This document shows positions 60,820 through 64,000 of a stretch of DNA of 64,000 nucleotides, in pieces. Source of the DNA: Pseudothauera nasutitermitis (GTDB lineage: Bacteria > Pseudomonadota > Gammaproteobacteria > Burkholderiales > Rhodocyclaceae). The stretch is taken from positions 372,001 to 436,000 of the forward strand of contig NZ_SSOC01000001.1 of assembly GCF_004801295.1 (NCBI RefSeq), read 5' to 3'. The number at the start of each line of letters is the position of its first letter. The first letter of the stretch is position 1. Below the pieces are notes generated by a model. The model saw nothing but the letters and a program-made list of their open reading frames with translations, made no database searches and was not told the origin of the DNA. Position numbers and translations under genes: made by a program.

Positions 60820-63800
60820 TCATCCCGCGGCGCGGCCGCCGGCGATGGCCTGGCGCAGGCCTCCGGCGCACAGCAGAAGCAGCATCGCGGCCAGCGCCCA
60901 GCGCTGCGGGGAATCGTCTGGCAGGGGTGTTTCCAGTGCTTCCAGGACTTGTCCCTGCACGGCTTCGCGGGCGCGCTCGGCGCTGTCTGCCGCGTCCGGG
61001 GTGTCGGAAGACACGGGCGCGGCCTCGGCGTCCGGGGCGGCCGCCGTGTCCAGGCCGAAGCCGCGCGCCAGATCGTCGATGAAGCGGCGCGTGGTTTCGG
61101 CGCCGGTGGCCACGCCGTGCTGCCGCGCCAGTTCCTGCCAGCGCTGCGCCAGCGCGCGCCGGGTGTCCGCGGAGGCGTCCCAGTAGCCCTTGCGGATGGC
61201 CTCGGCCATGCGTTCGAGGATCTGGGCCTGCGCCGTGGGGTTGTGCTGCTCGAACCATTCGCGCGTGCCCAGGGCGCGGGTGTCCGTCACGTAGGTGTCG
61301 AACAGCGCCTGCCACTGGTCGGCGCGTACCGTGGAGGTGTCCATGGCCTGCCAGCCGAACAGGTTGTTGGTGACGTTGAGCACCTGCAGCGTGCCGGCGT
61401 AGCCCTCCTGCTGCATGGCGGCGATCCATTGCGGGTTGAGGTAGCGGACGCGCATCTCGTCGGCGAGGAAGCGCGCCAGCCCGGTGGTCCTGACCTCGCG
61501 GCCGCGCAGGTCGGAGACCAGCAGCTGCGGCGCCTGGCCGTCCAGGTGCCGGATGGCCGCCGACAGGCCACCGAGGAATTCGAACGGATGATCGGTGGAC
61601 AGCACGCCATGCACGTTCGACGAGCGCGCCATGACCGCCGCCTGCGTGCCGCGCAGTTGCTCGGCCAGCAGATTGGCCCGCGCCGGCGCCTCGCCCCATC
61701 CACGGCTGCCGTAGGCGTGGCGGCTGCTGGCGAGGAATTGCCGCGCCAGCGCGTCATCGTCGTCCCATTCGGTGGAGCGCAGCGCCAGGTCGGGCACGCC
61801 GGTGCCGTATTCGCCCGGCGCGTTGCCGAAGATGCGGTAGCGCGCCGCCGCAGCGGCCTCGCCGGCCGGCATCCCCCGCTCGCGGAGGGCCGCGGCGATG
61901 CGGCGGTTGTTGGCGGCGACGGGGTTGCCGGGTTCGTCCAGTTCGGCCAGGCGCGCCAGCGCGTCGTCGAGCAGGCGCATGAAGCTGTCGAACTGGTCGC
62001 GATACACGCCGGTGACCTGCACCACCACGTCGCTGCGCGGACGGCCCAGCTCCCTGGCGGGAATGACCTCCAGCGCGGTGACGCGCCCGCCGGCGTCCCA
62101 GCGCGGGCGCAGGCCCAGGGCGTGGAGGATCTGCGCCTCGGTCACGCCCAGGTGGCGGATGGCCTCCGAAGACCACAGGCTGAAGGCGAGCTTTTGCGGC
62201 CAGGCGCCGGCGTGCTCGGCGCGGAAGGCGCTCACCAACTGCTCGTAGGCCACGGCGGCCGATTCGTAGGCGGCGCGCGCCGGAATCTTGTCAGCCTCGA
62301 AGGCGTAGAGGTTGCGCCCGCTTTCCACTTCCGGGTTGCGGATCGGATCGCCGCCGGCGCCCGGCGGCACGAAGCGGCCGGCCAGTCCGGCCAGCAGTGC
62401 CTCGTTCTCGCGGGTGTCGCGCAGGCGGCGATCCAGTTCGCGCGCGCGCTCGGTGAAGGCCGCCACACCGGGGGGCAGCAGGGCGGCAGCCTCGGGCGAC
62501 AGCATGGCGCGCACCGCGAGATAGGCCGGGTTGTCCGCCAGACTGGCGTGGTCCTCCACGAACAGTTCTTCCCGGTCGATGCCCAGCGCGGCGTAGAACG
62601 GCTCGCCGAGCTGCTGCACGATGGTGCTGGCGCGGTGTTCGGCGCCGGCCGGCTGGCCGAAGGTGTGCAGGCCCAGCGGCATGGCGCTGCGGGCCAGTTC
62701 GTGCAACTGGTCGTGCAGGGCTTGCAGGAAGCCGTTGAAATCCTGCTCGGCCTGTTGCGCCGTCCAGCCCAGATCCTCATGCAGATGGGCGGCGACGGCC
62801 GCTTCGCGGATGCGGGCGCTCACCTGTTCGCGCACCTGGCCGTCGTCGAGTTGCTGGTACTCGTGGATCAACTGGTGCAGGTCGCGCAACTGGTCGTACA
62901 GCCCGGCCGGGGCGAAGGGCGGCGTCTGGTGGCTGACGGTGACGGCGCGGCCGCGCCGCTTGGCCTGGATGGCCTCGCCGACGTTGTCCTGGATGTAGGG
63001 ATAGAACACCGGCAGGCTGCCCACCGCCAGCCAGGGGTAGTCGCTGGCGGCCAGCCCGCGGTCCTTGCCGGGCAGCCATTCCTGCGTGCCGTGGGTGCCC
63101 AGGTGGATCAGCGCATGCGCGCCGTAACGCTGCTGCAGATACAGATAGGCCGCCATGTAGAGGTGATCGGGCGCGCTGGCGGTGTCGTGGTAATGGGCGT
63201 GCGGCTCGGCGTGGCGCGGCATCTGCGGCATCACCAGCAGGTTGCCGATCCGCCAGTGGGGAATGACGAAGTAGCGCTGGCCGTCGATCTCGCGGATGGC
63301 CCGGTGGCCGGCGGGTGGCCCGGCGTGGCGCAGTTCGGCCCGGCGTGCGGGCGGCAGCGCGGCAAGCCAGCGTTCATAGTCGGCCAGCGGGTAGAGTCCG
63401 GCCTTGCCCTCGGCCAGCAGGGCGTCCAGCGTGACGCTGCCGTACAGCGCGCCCAGCATGCGCTGCCCGGCTTCGATGACCTGCTGCTCGTCGAGCGCTT
63501 CGCCCACCGCGTAGCCCTCGGCCGCCAGCGCGGCCTGGATAGAGACGATGCTGCGCGGAATGTTCAGGTTCGAGGCCCCCAGGTTCTTCTCGCCGACCGG
63601 GTAGTTCCAGAACATCAGCGCCAGTTTTTTGTCCGCCGGCGCGCGATGGCGCAGCGCCACCAGGCTTTGCAGCTTGGCGATCAACGCATCGGCCTGTTCG
63701 GGCAGCAGGTTTTCCACGCCCGCGGTGGCCGCGGACAGCACCAGCGGATCGCTGATGCCCCAGCCCTCCGGCCCGGCCAGGAACACGGCGGTAGTGCGCG

Positions 63801-64000
63801 GCGCCACGCCGCTCACGGCGGCGGGCCAGTCGGCGGCTGCGCCCTCGCGAAAGCGCAGGGCCTGGAGGACGGGCACGTCGAGCGCGAGGAAATCCCGGCT
63901 GCGCGCCGCGCCGTTCTGCATGTGGGACAGATTGACCAGCGCGTCCACCTGCCCGGCGCCGAGCACGGCCGCCAGGCCGTCCGGCGCGCTGCCATCGAAC
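60820..64000 (-). CDS. cobN: CobN-family chelatase, membrane-anchored (HmuS-like), 5' end cut by window
   Basis: At least 1060 residues of a CobN/BchH-type large chelatase subunit; the frame stays open to the window end so the N-terminus is missing. It has the typical LIHLGTHGTQEWLPGKDRGL and the late motifs SSNVHGVLSTDHPFEFLGGLSAAIRHLDG and VTNNLFGWQAMDTSTVRADQW. Unlike cobalamin CobN it ends in a Pro/Asp-rich linker and a C-terminal helix (WALAAMLLLLCAGGL) that would anchor it in the membrane. It is followed by ExbB-like and DUF2149 genes. CobS and CobT are not in the window, so B12 synthesis is not the obvious role. Confidence 0.88.
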   Translation of the reverse strand, partial: FDGSAPDGLAAVLGAGQVDALVNLSHMQNGAARSRDFLALDVPVLQALRFREGAAADWPAAVSGVAPRTTAVFLAGPEGWGISDPLVLSAATAGVENLLPEQADALIAKLQSLVALRHRAPADKKLALMFWNYPVGEKNLGASNLNIPRSIVSIQAALAAEGYAVGEALDEQQVIEAGQRMLGALYGSVTLDALLAEGKAGLYPLADYERWLAALPPARRAELRHAGPPAGHRAIREIDGQRYFVIPHWRIGNLLVMPQMPRHAEPHAHYHDTASAPDHLYMAAYLYLQQRYGAHALIHLGTHGTQEWLPGKDRGLAASDYPWLAVGSLPVFYPYIQDNVGEAIQAKRRGRAVTVSHQTPPFAPAGLYDQLRDLHQLIHEYQQLDDGQVREQVSARIREAAVAAHLHEDLGWTAQQAEQDFNGFLQALHDQLHELARSAMPLGLHTFGQPAGAEHRASTIVQQLGEPFYAALGIDREELFVEDHASLADNPAYLAVRAMLSPEAAALLPPGVAAFTERARELDRRLRDTRENEALLAGLAGRFVPPGAGGDPIRNPEVESGRNLYAFEADKIPARAAYESAAVAYEQLVSAFRAEHAGAWPQKLAFSLWSSEAIRHLGVTEAQILHALGLRPRWDAGGRVTALEVIPARELGRPRSDVVVQVTGVYRDQFDSFMRLLDDALARLAELDEPGNPVAANNRRIAAALRERGMPAGEAAAAARYRIFGNAPGEYGTGVPDLALRSTEWDDDDALARQFLASSRHAYGSRGWGEAPARANLLAEQLRGTQAAVMARSSNVHGVLSTDHPFEFLGGLSAAIRHLDGQAPQLLVSDLRGREVRTTGLARFLADEMRVRYLNPQWIAAMQQEGYAGTLQVLNVTNNLFGWQAMDTSTVRADQWQALFDTYVTDTRALGTREWFEQHNPTAQAQILERMAEAIRKGYWDASADTRRALAQRWQELARQHGVATGAETTRRFIDDLARGFGLDTAAAPDAEAAPVSSDTPDAADSAERAREAVQGQVLEALETPLPDDSPQRWALAAMLLLLCAGGLRQAIAGGRAAG

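Noticed and set aside
1-64000. CRISPR arrays, insertion sequences, prophage or attachment sites
   Set aside because: No regularly spaced repeats, transposase or integrase genes, or flanking direct repeats at the tRNA genes were seen by eye.

Overview
The window is GC-rich, gene-dense chromosomal DNA from a denitrifying betaproteobacterium. I infer Rhodocyclales or a near relative. The grounds are the order rne-rluC-HAD-Rieske-maf-yceD-rpmF-plsX-fabHDG-acpP-fabF, the order rpoE-rseABC-degP-lepA-lepB-rnc-era-recO-pdxJ-acpS-nagZ-uvrC-pgsA, a RegB/RegA redox two-component pair, and a Tat-exported (clade I type) nitrous oxide reductase. I saw no rRNA genes, insertion sequences, prophage or CRISPR array.

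Region 1 (1-10.0 kb) handles nitrous oxide respiration. On the minus strand, nosZ is followed by a terminator and then nosR, a small unknown membrane protein, nosD, nosF, nosY and the first codons of a further gene. Facing away from nosZ are regB and regA. The shared upstream region holds an FNR/DNR-like box at the right distance from a -10 element and a RegA-like palindrome, so oxygen and redox control of nosZ is likely.

Region 2 (10.0-19.6 kb) has two tandem tRNA-Asn genes, an aromatic/aspartate aminotransferase, uvrB, a low-molecular-weight protein tyrosine phosphatase, a radical SAM gene with a near-perfect LexA box at its start, a GFA/CENP-V family protein and rne.

Region 3 (19.6-29.6 kb) is the conserved rluC to fabF block: ribosome modification, nucleotide housecleaning, L32 and fatty acid synthesis. 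Region 4 (29.6-39.7 kb) looks like an accessory cassette: a LysR regulator, a D-amino acid dehydrogenase, a TAXI-type TRAP transporter, an ADP-forming acyl-CoA synthetase and two crotonase-family enzymes. Together these suggest uptake and CoA-dependent breakdown of an organic acid. It separates fabF from nadB and rpoE.

Region 5 (39.7-58.1 kb) holds nadB, the sigma-E envelope stress operon, translation, secretion and RNA-processing genes (lepA, lepB, rnc, era), recO, pdxJ, acpS, nagZ, uvrC, an unknown membrane alpha/beta hydrolase, pgsA and a tRNA-Gly/tRNA-Cys pair driven by a consensus promoter. Region 6 (58.1-64.0 kb) has a flavin reductase-like protein, a second signal peptidase I, and an operon of a membrane-anchored CobN-family chelatase (cut by the window end), an ExbB/TolQ-like protein and a DUF2149 ExbD-like protein. 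That operon resembles the HmuSTUV haem-iron module of Bacteroidetes and is the most interesting candidate system in the window.
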